DNA of 21,121 nt from Lentisphaeraceae bacterium (GCA_004555175.1 SFJE01000030.1:1-21121), one strand, 5' to 3'. Positions 1 through 7,280 are shown, counted from the stretch's first letter. The notes: generated by a model not told the origin, from the letters alone. Translations and numbers: made by a program.

Positions 1-97
1 GGGAGGTAAGGGGACGAACTCCGTTCTTCCCCTTATACCCTTTTTCCACACGAATTGCACGGTGGTAAAAAGTTTCGGGTTGATTATACAACTCGCG
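1..97 (+). repeat. 97-bp terminal inverted repeat, left copy
   Basis: Bases 1-97 are identical to the reverse complement of 21024-21120. Identity stops at base 98, which is G here while the other copy has A. The repeat begins with a terminator-like hairpin and a T-run, followed by about 50 bp with no recognisable gene. Both copies lie upstream of a gene reading into the window, in the same orientation relative to that gene. The repeat may continue outside the window on the left. The identity is seen directly; what the repeat is cannot be told from one window. Confidence 0.97.
5..45 (+). terminator. Terminator-like hairpin in the left repeat copy
   Basis: GGTAAGGGG (5-13) pairs with CCCCTTATACC (29-39) with a two-base bulge. 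An inner stem GAAC/GTTC (16-19 with 23-26) closes a three-base loop, and C-TTTTT follows at 40-45. This is the form of an intrinsic terminator for transcription entering from the left. It would separate whatever lies upstream from the L,D-transpeptidase operon. Confidence 0.7.
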
Positions 98-107
98 GCG
101 CGCCGCG
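94..107. repeat. 14-bp GC palindrome at the repeat boundary
   Basis: CGCGGCGCGCCGCG is a perfect palindrome spanning the point (97/98) where the left terminal repeat stops matching its partner. It contains an 8-bp GGCGCGCC core. No function is evident. Confidence 0.5.
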
Positions 108-110
108 CGC

Positions 111-157
111 AGGATGGCGTGCTGTTGGCGGTGGGTAAAATATGATAGGATAACGGT
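111..157 (+). promoter_or_regulatory. Probable start region of the ldt-punA-permease operon
   Basis: An AT-rich patch in an otherwise very GC-rich flank holds -10-like hexamers (TAAAAT at 136-141, TATGAT at 141-146), but no convincing -35 box sits at the right distance. AGGA at 147-150, seven bases before the ATG at 158, is a plausible ribosome binding site. The ribosome site is reasonable; the promoter is a weak guess. Confidence 0.3.
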
Positions 158-1468
158 ATGAAACAGAACTGGACAGGCTTTCGCGTGTTCGCCCTTGGGG
201 CGATGGGTTTGGCATTTGGGGCCCGGGTGTGGGCCGAGGGCGAGGCGGTGGCGATGCCGCCGCAGGGGGAGGTGCCTTTTCGGGTGGTGATTGAGGAGGT
301 GCCTGACGAGCGTGGGGAGGATATTCGCCCGGGCGAAGCGGCGGAGGCGGAGGCCGCGCGCGAGGCGATCGAGGCGCCGGTGGCGGAGCGCGGTGAGGAG
401 GCCGAGACTGACGCGGAGGCCGAGGAGGAGATTCCGGTGGCGGTGAATTGCGCACACGCCTTGAAGCCGCCGAAGGGGTATGACACCGAGGTGCTGATGT
501 TGCAGATCTTCTTGGATCGGCACAACTTTTCGTGCGGGGTGATTGACGGGGTGTGGGGGCGTGGGTCGCTAGAGGCGATGCGCGCGTGGCAGCAGTCGCA
601 GGGGTTGCGGCGGACGCAGTGGGTGAATCCGGTGCTGTATGGGACGCTGGCGGAGATGCCCGAGCCGTTGGTGCGTTATGTGATTACGGCGGCGGATGTG
701 GCGTTGGTTTCCGGGCCGATGCCGCCAACATGGGCCGAGCGCTCGCGGTTGAAGGTGATGGGGTATGAGACGCTGGGCGCGTGCGTGGCCGAGCGGTTTC
801 ACACCTCCGAGCGGACGCTGCGGCGGCTGAACCCGGCGATTATCAATTGGCCGGAGGATTTGGCGGAGGGAACGGTGTTGGTGGTTCCGAATGTGCGCGA
901 GGTGGCGTTGGAGGCGCCGGCGAGTCTGGCGATTGCGCTGGAGGAGTGCGTGTTGGCGGGCTTTGATGGCACGGGGCGGATGTGTCTGCGTTTCCCGTGC
1001 TCGATTGCGCGCGCCAAGGCGCATCTGCCCAAGGAGGGGGTGCTGAAGGTGGTGAATATGGCCCCGGCGCCGAACTACACCTACGATCCGCGCAACTATG
1101 GTCAGGACCCGAGCGTGGGGAAGATGATTGTGCCGCCCGGGCCGCGCAACCCGGTGGGGAGCCGCTGGATTGGCCTCTCGCTGGCGGGTTATGGCATCCA
1201 CGGTACGCCCAAGCCCAACACCGTTGGGCGGGCGGAATCGCGCGGCTGTTTCCGGTTGACGAACTGGAACGCGGAGAAGCTCTTTGAGTTGGTGAAGCCG
1301 GGGACGCCGGTAACGGTGGTCAAGTGTTTGCGGGACTTTGAGCCGCCGAAGGTGGCCCAGCCCGAGCCTGAGGCGGAGGAGACCGAGCCCGAAGCGGGCG
1401 CGGAGGCGCCGGCCGAGGCGGCCGATCAGCCGGTAGAGGCGGCAACGGAGGAGGTGCCCCATGCTTGA
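158..1468 (+). CDS. Secreted L,D-transpeptidase with peptidoglycan-binding and LysM-like domains
   Basis: A 436-residue exported cell-wall enzyme of the YkuD/ErfK family, expected to form 3-3 peptidoglycan cross-links or attach proteins to peptidoglycan in the periplasm. A signal peptide (1-26, ending VWA) is followed by a Glu/Ala-rich acidic segment (about 27-95). Next is a peptidoglycan-binding-like repeat (about 97-165, with FSCGVIDGVWGRGSLEAMRAWQ) and a LysM-like region (about 172-246). The YkuD domain covers about 255-390, with the catalytic pair His348 (GIHGT) and Cys364 (SRGCFRL). A second acidic Glu/Pro/Ala tail fills 398-436. The start is supported by AGGA seven bases upstream and by the signal peptide. 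The final codons overlap punA by 8 bp, so the two are probably co-translated. Family assignment is firm; the LysM call is less so, and the physiological substrate is unknown. Confidence 0.92.
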   Translation: MKQNWTGFRVFALGAMGLAFGARVWAEGEAVAMPPQGEVPFRVVIEEVPDERGEDIRPGEAAEAEAAREAIEAPVAERGEEAETDAEAEEEIPVAVNCAHALKPPKGYDTEVLMLQIFLDRHNFSCGVIDGVWGRGSLEAMRAWQQSQGLRRTQWVNPVLYGTLAEMPEPLVRYVITAADVALVSGPMPPTWAERSRLKVMGYETLGACVAERFHTSERTLRRLNPAIINWPEDLAEGTVLVVPNVREVALEAPASLAIALEECVLAGFDGTGRMCLRFPCSIARAKAHLPKEGVLKVVNMAPAPNYTYDPRNYGQDPSVGKMIVPPGPRNPVGSRWIGLSLAGYGIHGTPKPNTVGRAESRGCFRLTNWNAEKLFELVKPGTPVTVVKCLRDFEPPKVAQPEPEAEETEPEAGAEAPAEAADQPVEAATEEVPHA

Positions 1469-2264
1469 AGCGGTGGCGGCGGCCTTGCCGGAGATCTTTC
1501 GGGCGGGCGAGATTGCGTGCGGGCTGATTTTGGGGTCGGGCTGGGGGGAGGCATTGGCGCCGGATGCGGTGCTTGCGCGCGTACCCTACGCCGAGCTGTC
1601 GGGGTATGGCGAGAGCACGGTGGTGGGCCATCGCGGGGAGTTGTTGCTGCTGGAGCTGCGTGGGAAGCGGGTGGTCTGCTTCAGCGGCCGGCGGCACTAT
1701 TACGAGGGCTGCAGCCTCGAGCAGGTCACCTACCCCGTGGAGCTGATGCGCTGCCTGGGCGTGCAGACGCTCTTGATTACCAATGCTGCCGGCGGCCTTA
1801 ACCCCGCCTTCCGTCCGGGCGATTTGATGATTTTGACCGACCACTTGAACCTCTCGGGCGTGAATCCGCTGCGGGGTGCGCATCGGCCCGAGTGGGGGCC
1901 GCGTTTTCCCGATATGACGCAGGTCTACGATCCGGAGTTGAGCGCGCTGTTGGAGGCGGCGGGCGGGCGGATCCACCGGGGCATCTACGCCTTCTCGGTG
2001 GGGCCCTCCTATGAAACGCCGGCCGAAGTGCGCGCGTTGCGACTGTTGGGGGCGGACGCAGTGGGGATGAGCACGGTGCCCGAGGCGGTCTTGGCCAAGG
2101 CGTGCGGGATGCGCATAGCGGCCCTGAGCTGCATCACCAACCCCGCCGCCGGCTTGGGGCAGACGCCCCTGCAGCACCAGGAGGTTCTGGCCGAGAGTGC
2201 CCAGGCCCGGCCGCGAATGGCCCGGTTGGTCGCTGACTTTGTGGCAGCGCTCCCCCAGCGATGA
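1461..2264 (+). CDS. punA: Purine nucleoside phosphorylase (trimeric PNP family)
   Basis: A 267-residue cytoplasmic enzyme that splits purine (deoxy)nucleosides with phosphate to give the free base and (deoxy)ribose-1-phosphate in purine salvage. The family signatures are all present. These are GSGWG with Ser26 at the phosphate site, GHRG with His57, GRRHYYEG with Arg77 and His79, and TNAAGGL. GPSYETPAE supplies Glu185 (base-binding Glu), GMSTVPE supplies Met203 and Thr205, and SCITNPAAGL supplies Asn227 (base-contacting Asn). The Glu/Asn pair is that of the low-molecular-mass 6-oxopurine type, so inosine and guanosine are the likely substrates; MTA phosphorylase is less likely. The start is supported by GGAGGAGG at 1447-1454, six bases before the ATG and inside the previous gene. 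The stop overlaps the permease start as ATGA. Confidence 0.93.
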   Translation: MLEAVAAALPEIFRAGEIACGLILGSGWGEALAPDAVLARVPYAELSGYGESTVVGHRGELLLLELRGKRVVCFSGRRHYYEGCSLEQVTYPVELMRCLGVQTLLITNAAGGLNPAFRPGDLMILTDHLNLSGVNPLRGAHRPEWGPRFPDMTQVYDPELSALLEAAGGRIHRGIYAFSVGPSYETPAEVRALRLLGADAVGMSTVPEAVLAKACGMRIAALSCITNPAAGLGQTPLQHQEVLAESAQARPRMARLVADFVAALPQR

Positions 2265-4150
2265 TCATCCTGCCCACCGAACGCAAGAGTTGGCGCGCGC
2301 GGCTCATCCTTGCCGCGCTCTACCTCTTTTTGACCCTCGGCGCGCTGACGATGGTCTGGCCCTTTATGATGATGCTCTCCGGCTCGATGGCCGGGCGCTT
2401 CGACTACCATCGCTACTCGCCCGTGTTGCGCGCGTTGTGGAGCCCCGAGGAGCGCTTTATGCGCATCCTCGCCGCCTTCCACGGCACCTTCCCGCACGAA
2501 ACCTTCCCCGAGGCTCCCGCCGCGTGGGGTAACTGGGGCGCGCTGGCCAAGGAGCCCGAGGCCGTGGCCGCCTTCGCCCGCCCCTGGCTCGCGGGCTTGC
2601 GTAACCCCGAAACCCAGGCCGCCTGGCGCCAAATGGCCACCGATTACGCCGACTTCAACCGCGCCTACGACCTGCACAACTCCGTCTGCACCTTTGATGA
2701 GCGCGATGTGGCCCCCTATGTCCGCCAACACTTTGAGGAGTTAACCGGCCACCAGGGTCCCGAGGCCGCCCTCGCCGCCCTGAATGCCGCCTGGCGCATC
2801 CGCTACAACTCCTTCTACGGCATCCGCTTCCGCGCCCAGCAGCGCGTCCCCCTGCACTATCCTGACTGGGATTGGCCGGTGGGCGACCCCAAGGTCGAGC
2901 TCTGGCACCGCTTCAAGGGTCACTACCGCGAGCAGGGCCTCCTCTACGCCCGCACCCGGCCCTATTGGATTGCGCCCCTGTGGCAGAAGTGGCGCCGGGC
3001 GCGCGGTCTTGAGCCCGCCCCCTTCCCCGGCGATGACCAGGATAGCGCGTGGCGCGAGTTCGTCACCACCGCCTATCCCCGCCGCCTCCTGCGCGTGGAG
3101 CCCACGCCTGAACTCGAAGCCCAGTGGCAGGCCTATCTCCAGACCCACTGCCGCACCCCGGCCGCTTACGCCCGCCTCACCGGCGAACCGCAGCCCGCCA
3201 GTCTCGCCGAAATCCGCCTGCAGCCCTACGCGCCCACCGCCCTCTGGCGCGGCTTTGTGGCCACGTTGCCCTTCGAGGCGCTCACCATCCGTTCGCCCGA
3301 GGCCGATTGGCAGGCCTTCCTCCAAGCGCGTTATGGCACCTTGGAAGCGATCGGGCGCGTCTATCGCGACGGCCAGGGCCGCCCCTTGCACGCGGCCGAT
3401 TGGCGCGCGGTGCCGCCCCCGTTGGCCCAGGCCTTCGCCATCACCTATGCCGATTGCGGCACGCGGCTCCTTTGGCAGGACATCACCGCCAACTACCGCA
3501 CCGTCTGCGATGTCCTCTTCCTGCGCGGCAGCGCCTGGTGGAACACCCTCGTGCTCGTGGTGCTGACCATCCTCGCCACCCTCACAGTCAACCCCCTGGC
3601 CGCCTACGCCCTCTCCCGCTTCCGTCTGCGCTGGACCGAGGGGCTGCTTCTCTTCCTGCTGGCTACGATGGCCTTCCCGGCCGCCGTCACCGCCATCCCT
3701 GGCTTCCTCCTTATCCGCGAGCTCGGGCTGCTGAACACCTTTGCCGCCCTCATCCTACCCACCGTGGCCAACGGCCTCTCCATCTTCATCCTCAAGGGCT
3801 TCTTCGATGCCCTGCCGCGCGAACTCTACGAGGCCGCCACCATCGATGGCGCCTCCGAGTGGCAAATCTTCCGCCGCATCACCCTCCCGATGACCACCCC
3901 CATCCTCGCGGTCAATGCCCTCAACGCCTTTGTCGCCGCCTACAACTCCTGGGAGTGGGCCCTGCTCGTCTGCCAAAAGCAAAGCCACTGGACCCTCTCG
4001 GTCTGGCTCTACCAGATGAGCCGCAACTTCGCCGGCACGCCATGGGTGGTCATGGCCGGCTTCGTCCTCGTCTCCATCCCCACCGCCGCCGTCTTCCTCC
4101 TCTGCCAGCGTGTCATCATGCGCGGCATCGTCCTCCCCTCAATGAAATAA
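2261..4150 (+). CDS. MalG-type ABC transporter permease with a ~385-residue extracytoplasmic insert
   Basis: A 629-residue inner-membrane permease of the carbohydrate ABC importer type. One membrane span (about 13-38) is followed by a long soluble region (about 40-425). The MalG-like core follows, with spans near 427-447, 461-482, 492-513, 545-565 and 595-617. The cytoplasmic EAA loop that docks the ATPase is clear at 522-548 (LYEAATIDGASEWQ...RRITLP). MalG proteins are normally near 280-300 residues, so the insert more than doubles the length. It contains diverged repeats of the type WR.FV...W.AFL..RYGTLEA, clearest at 263-321 and 328-387. No partner permease, ATPase or binding protein lies in the window. 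There is no Shine-Dalgarno sequence before the ATG, so translation probably depends on coupling to punA through the ATGA overlap. The substrate is unknown. Confidence 0.9.
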   Translation: MIILPTERKSWRARLILAALYLFLTLGALTMVWPFMMMLSGSMAGRFDYHRYSPVLRALWSPEERFMRILAAFHGTFPHETFPEAPAAWGNWGALAKEPEAVAAFARPWLAGLRNPETQAAWRQMATDYADFNRAYDLHNSVCTFDERDVAPYVRQHFEELTGHQGPEAALAALNAAWRIRYNSFYGIRFRAQQRVPLHYPDWDWPVGDPKVELWHRFKGHYREQGLLYARTRPYWIAPLWQKWRRARGLEPAPFPGDDQDSAWREFVTTAYPRRLLRVEPTPELEAQWQAYLQTHCRTPAAYARLTGEPQPASLAEIRLQPYAPTALWRGFVATLPFEALTIRSPEADWQAFLQARYGTLEAIGRVYRDGQGRPLHAADWRAVPPPLAQAFAITYADCGTRLLWQDITANYRTVCDVLFLRGSAWWNTLVLVVLTILATLTVNPLAAYALSRFRLRWTEGLLLFLLATMAFPAAVTAIPGFLLIRELGLLNTFAALILPTVANGLSIFILKGFFDALPRELYEAATIDGASEWQIFRRITLPMTTPILAVNALNAFVAAYNSWEWALLVCQKQSHWTLSVWLYQMSRNFAGTPWVVMAGFVLVSIPTAAVFLLCQRVIMRGIVLPSMK

Positions 4151-4396
4151 GCCTCCGCGCAAGCATTATGGACGGTGTGTTGAGGCACTTGCGGTGATGA
4201 TGTATGACACTCGCCGCAAACGCTGCGGAGAGCGCAAGCGAGGACGTCCATCAGCATAAATGGCGTTGGGAGGCAACGCTTATTGCAGGCCCGCTGGCAG
4301 AATTGTCATTGACGTTGGGCAAGTTCTTGGGGCGCTTATCTTCCTTCGGCCTTGCCGTGCAGCAGGATTGCTCGGTCATCGCCTGACCTAGGGACG
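4151..4396. other. Convergent intergenic region with inverted-repeat structure
   Basis: There is no convincing gene between the permease stop and the terminator of the opposing operon. Several complementary segments are visible: ATGGACG (4168-4174) with CGTCCAT (4245-4251), TTGCGG (4189-4194) with CCGCAA (4214-4219), and a small GCGTT/AACGC hairpin near 4263-4279. The octamer GCGCAAGC occurs twice (4157-4164 and 4232-4239). It could be an untranslated 3' end, a small RNA or a decayed repeat. No intrinsic terminator for the permease operon is obvious. Confidence 0.35.
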
Positions 4397-4422
4397 AAAA
4401 AGGCGAGCGCTGGGCGCTCGCC
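4397..4422 (-). terminator. Intrinsic terminator of the exbBD-toroid operon
   Basis: On the minus strand GGCGAGCGC, loop CCA, GCGCTCGCC gives a perfect 9-bp stem followed by TTTTT (4401-4397). It lies 30 bases past the stop codon of the toroid gene and closes the six-gene operon. There is no T-run on the plus-strand side, so it does not serve the permease operon. Confidence 0.93.
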
Positions 4423-4452
4423 GGGAGGAATGGAGACACTTGTTGAAAGGGA

Positions 4453-6306
4453 TTAGAAGTCGTCATCCAGGCCTTCAAGGGTCACTGCGCCAGCGCCCTT
4501 GTCTTCCACCTTGAGCTCGGCTTCGGCCTCGATCTTGGTGAGGGCGCCCTTGGCCAGCGGACTGTTGCGGTAGTAAACCATCAGCTGGAGGGCGGTGAAG
4601 CAGTTCGCCGAGACCGCCGAACCGCCAGGGTTATGCCACTCGAGGGTGGCGGTGTCCTGGTTGATGAGGTCCTCGACGGGGATGCCGTTGCGCTTGCCAT
4701 TGACGGTGCCTTGCTGCTGCATCAGGCGGGCCTTATCCTCAATGGGGGCGCCTTCGCCGCCGAACTTGTTCTTGGTGCCCTTACGCGGCCAGTAGGTAAT
4801 GTACTGCGGCTTACCGTTGTGATCCTTATAGCCGGACTTATCGGCGGGGATGTTGATGGCGGCAGCGGAGTAGAGACGCTTCTGCTGCTCGCTCCACCGC
4901 TTCCAGGCCGAGGCGTTGTCGCCGAGGTTGAAGCGGACCTGCGAGAGGTAGTAGCCGTAGTACTGCGGCGAGGTGCCAACCATCTGAGTGGCGCTGGAGC
5001 TGGCGGCCTTGAAGTTGTGCTTAAAGGTCGGCTCCCAGGTGTCCATATAGGCCACGGCCTTCCTGCAAAGGTCGGTGTCGGCCTCGTCGAGCATCTGCAG
5101 GATGAGGGCGCAGGGGGCGGTCAGGCCAAGGTAACGGTTCTTGGCGTTGTTGAGGTAGCCGAAGGTACCGTTGGGGTTGACACAGGTCTTGATGCCACGG
5201 GCAGACTTCTTCAGGGCGGCGATAATCTTGGGATCGTGGTTGCCCGAGAGCTTGGCGGCCTTGAGTGCCTGGACAGCCCAGCTGGTGTAGGAGGTGTCGG
5301 TAATCGGGCACTTGGCGTACATATTGTAGTACCAGCCGCCATCGGCATTCTGCCCTTCGATGACATGCGGGATGGCGCGCTCAACGGCCTCCTTGACGGC
5401 CGGGATGCGGGTCATCGCATAGGCTTCGGAGAGGGCATAGATGGCCACAAGGTGGGCATAGTTGTGGGCATCGCGCCCCTTGAAGTAGCCCACCTTATCC
5501 TTGCGCCGTTCCTCAAAGGCAGAGGGGTTATCCGCGCCACCGGGCTTGCACTGAGAGGGGTCTGAGATTTGGTCGGCCAAGAGGCCGCGAATCGCCTTCT
5601 CGACGGTGTCGCCGAACTCTTCGCTCTGGCCGGGCAGTTCGCCGTGGGCAAGGAAGCAGAGGAGCGCGAGGGAGGTGTCGCCCGTGTCGTTGTTCCACAT
5701 GCCGTTGGGGCCCTGCTTCATCTTGAGCCAGCGGAGGAAGCCATAGACCAACTTCTCGGTGCCGGCAGCGCCATACTTGCCGATCTTCGCTCCGCGCAGA
5801 CCGGGAGAGCGATCACCATAGACATTGCGCATCACCACCGGTGAGGGGGTGAGGGCCACAGCATCCACCGGCGAAGGCTGCGGGGACTGCTCGGCGGAGG
5901 TGGTCGGCGGCGCATCGATGTCAACCACCACATCGGTGACCTCCTGAATCTCCTCGAGTTCCGGGGGCTCTTCGGGCGGCGGGGGCTCTTCCTTGGTGAG
6001 CTCTTCAGCCTGCTCGGGCTCAATGACCTGCGTCTCGACAACCGGCGGCTTCTCGCTGGCGGTAATCTTGATGGTGCACATCACGGTGATGGCCAAGAGC
6101 ATCCCAACCACAGCGGCAATGGGTGCGCCGAGGCGTTGAAGCTCAATCATCGCCTTCTTGTGTTCAATGGAGTCCTTCGGCTGGCCGAAGCCCTTGAACA
6201 TATCGACGATGCGCTGCAAATAGTTGCGCTCCTCTTCATCGAAGAGCTTGATGAGCTCATCCTTCGAGGGCTCATTGCCGGGCAACGGTTCAAGCGTGTT
6301 ACTCAT
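4453..6306 (-). CDS. TonB-like membrane protein with a periplasmic squalene-cyclase-type toroid domain
   Basis: A 617-residue protein, last gene of the exbBD operon. It has a cytoplasmic N-terminus (1-60), one membrane span (about 61-81) and a Glu/Pro-rich periplasmic stalk (about 87-150, with EEPPPPEEPPELEEIQEV). From about 180 there is an alpha/alpha-toroid domain of the prenyltransferase/squalene oxidase repeat type. QW-like repeats are seen as KQGPNGMW (197-204) and GQNADGGWYY followed by DTSYTSWAVQAL (318-348), with weaker repeats near 377-405, 448-470 and 563-582. I see no DxDD or DCTAE catalytic motif, so hopanoid cyclisation is unlikely. Topology and stalk match TonB/TolA, with the usual C-terminal domain replaced by the toroid. 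I infer that it is driven by the adjacent ExbB/ExbD; its partner and function are unknown. GGAGG six bases before the ATG supports the start. Confidence 0.85.
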   Translation of the reverse strand: MSNTLEPLPGNEPSKDELIKLFDEEERNYLQRIVDMFKGFGQPKDSIEHKKAMIELQRLGAPIAAVVGMLLAITVMCTIKITASEKPPVVETQVIEPEQAEELTKEEPPPPEEPPELEEIQEVTDVVVDIDAPPTTSAEQSPQPSPVDAVALTPSPVVMRNVYGDRSPGLRGAKIGKYGAAGTEKLVYGFLRWLKMKQGPNGMWNNDTGDTSLALLCFLAHGELPGQSEEFGDTVEKAIRGLLADQISDPSQCKPGGADNPSAFEERRKDKVGYFKGRDAHNYAHLVAIYALSEAYAMTRIPAVKEAVERAIPHVIEGQNADGGWYYNMYAKCPITDTSYTSWAVQALKAAKLSGNHDPKIIAALKKSARGIKTCVNPNGTFGYLNNAKNRYLGLTAPCALILQMLDEADTDLCRKAVAYMDTWEPTFKHNFKAASSSATQMVGTSPQYYGYYLSQVRFNLGDNASAWKRWSEQQKRLYSAAAINIPADKSGYKDHNGKPQYITYWPRKGTKNKFGGEGAPIEDKARLMQQQGTVNGKRNGIPVEDLINQDTATLEWHNPGGSAVSANCFTALQLMVYYRNSPLAKGALTKIEAEAELKVEDKGAGAVTLEGLDDDF

Positions 6307-6354
6307 CGTTCTCCTCCCCTGTTTTCCCGACGCCCGGGGGTGGCGTTGTGGGGA

Positions 6355-6777
6355 TTAAAGGCTAAAGATGGCCAGGTTGGTCATGCCGTACTTGTTGCAG
6401 AGGTCAAGAGCCTTGACCAGCAGCGAGTGCGGGGAATCCTTGGTGCAACGCAACAGGACGGTCGAGCCCTTGTTGTTGCGCGCAGCACGGCCAATTTCCT
6501 TGTCCAACTGGTTGTAGCGGACGGGGGACTTATTGAAGAGGAAGCCTTCGCCGCCCTGGGTCTTGGGGTTGTAAATGTCGATCGTCACCATCTCGATCTT
6601 CTCAGCGGGGCTGGCCTTGCTGTCGGGCGAAGGGGCCATCGCATCGAGGTGCGAGAGGATGTCTTCCTGCTTGAGGGTAACCACAAAGAAGATGATGAGC
6701 TGGAAGACCACGTCAATCATCGGCGTCATATCAAGCGCGGCACCGCCATCAGACGAGACTTTCTTGCCTTTTGCCAT
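6355..6777 (-). CDS. exbD: ExbD/TolR-family proton-channel subunit, second copy
   Basis: A 140-residue inner-membrane protein, second of two adjacent ExbD genes. A short basic N-terminus leads into LDMTPMIDVVFQLIIFF, where Asp22 matches the protonatable membrane Asp of ExbD/TolR. About 100 periplasmic residues follow. The start is taken at 6777 because GGAGG lies five bases upstream. The longer reading frame to 6846 would add 23 residues overlapping the first exbD, with no ribosome site. The first exbD ends only 11 bases before this start. The membrane segment is almost identical to the first copy, while the periplasmic parts differ strongly. This suggests one channel fold with two different periplasmic contacts. 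Family assignment is firm; ExbD versus TolR is not resolved. Confidence 0.93.
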   Translation of the reverse strand: MAKGKKVSSDGGAALDMTPMIDVVFQLIIFFVVTLKQEDILSHLDAMAPSPDSKASPAEKIEMVTIDIYNPKTQGGEGFLFNKSPVRYNQLDKEIGRAARNNKGSTVLLRCTKDSPHSLLVKALDLCNKYGMTNLAIFSL

Positions 6778-7247
6778 GGTTGCCTCCTTTACTTCTTGCT
6801 CGTCGAATCGCCAGGCTGGACCATCGCCAGGAAGGAAACGCGCCAAACGCCAGCTTCGTTGCAGACGTTCATCACGGCGCGCACATCCTCGTGCGGGGTG
6901 TCCTTGTCAGCACGGATGAGCAACGGGAAGTTCGTTCCACGCTTGGCCACCGTGTTGCGCAGCACCGAACGGAGCTGATCGAGGGAGAGAATGCCGCCAT
7001 TGATGGAGATAACGCGCCCGGTGGGCTTCTTGGCCGCCTTGAGGAAGTCGGTCACCGTGCGGTAGCGGCGGACCTCAACGGTCAGCGGGGGGATTTTGTA
7101 CTCATCGGCCTTCAACTGCGGACCGTTCTTGCCGTATTCCAGCTCGATGTCGGGGTTGATGGAGTCGGCCGTCTTCAACGTCACCACGAAGAAGATGATG
7201 AGCTGGAAGACGACGTCAATCATCGGCGTCATATCAAGCGCGGCACC
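6680..7247 (-). repeat. 65-bp near-identical direct repeat in the two exbD genes
   Basis: Bases 6680-6744 and 7183-7247 are the same over 65 bases except for two differences, both synonymous. They encode the shared membrane segment of the two ExbD proteins. Outside this stretch the genes diverge quickly. The span given here runs from the start of one copy to the end of the other. Confidence 0.9.
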
Positions 7248-7280
7248 ATCGTTCTCGCGTTTATTTTTCTTCTTGGCCAT
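6789..7280 (-). CDS. exbD: ExbD/TolR-family proton-channel subunit, first copy
   Basis: A 163-residue subunit of the proton-motive-force channel. The basic N-terminus (MAKKKNKREN) is followed by one membrane span with the signature LDMTPMIDVVFQLIIFF and the key Asp22. A periplasmic domain follows, ending in the typical ExbD fold region (PLLIRADKDTPHEDVRAVMNVC near 119-140). It is 23 residues longer than the second copy; the difference lies in the periplasmic part, with an extra segment around 60-90. AAGGAG at 7288-7293, seven bases before the ATG, supports the start. It lies 119 bases after exbB, the longest internal gap of the operon, and 11 bases before the second exbD. Confidence 0.93.
   Translation of the reverse strand: MAKKKNKRENDGAALDMTPMIDVVFQLIIFFVVTLKTADSINPDIELEYGKNGPQLKADEYKIPPLTVEVRRYRTVTDFLKAAKKPTGRVISINGGILSLDQLRSVLRNTVAKRGTNFPLLIRADKDTPHEDVRAVMNVCNEAGVWRVSFLAMVQPGDSTSKK

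Noticed and set aside
4204..4386. 60-residue open frame in the convergent intergenic region
   Set aside because: It has no ribosome binding site, no recognisable motif, and lies in a sequence with strong inverted repeats. A small gene cannot be excluded but is not supported.
4453..6306. Squalene-hopene cyclase or other terpene-forming enzyme
   Set aside because: The DxDD/DCTAE motifs were not found. The protein has a single-span anchor with a proline stalk that places the domain in the periplasm, and no terpenoid genes are nearby.
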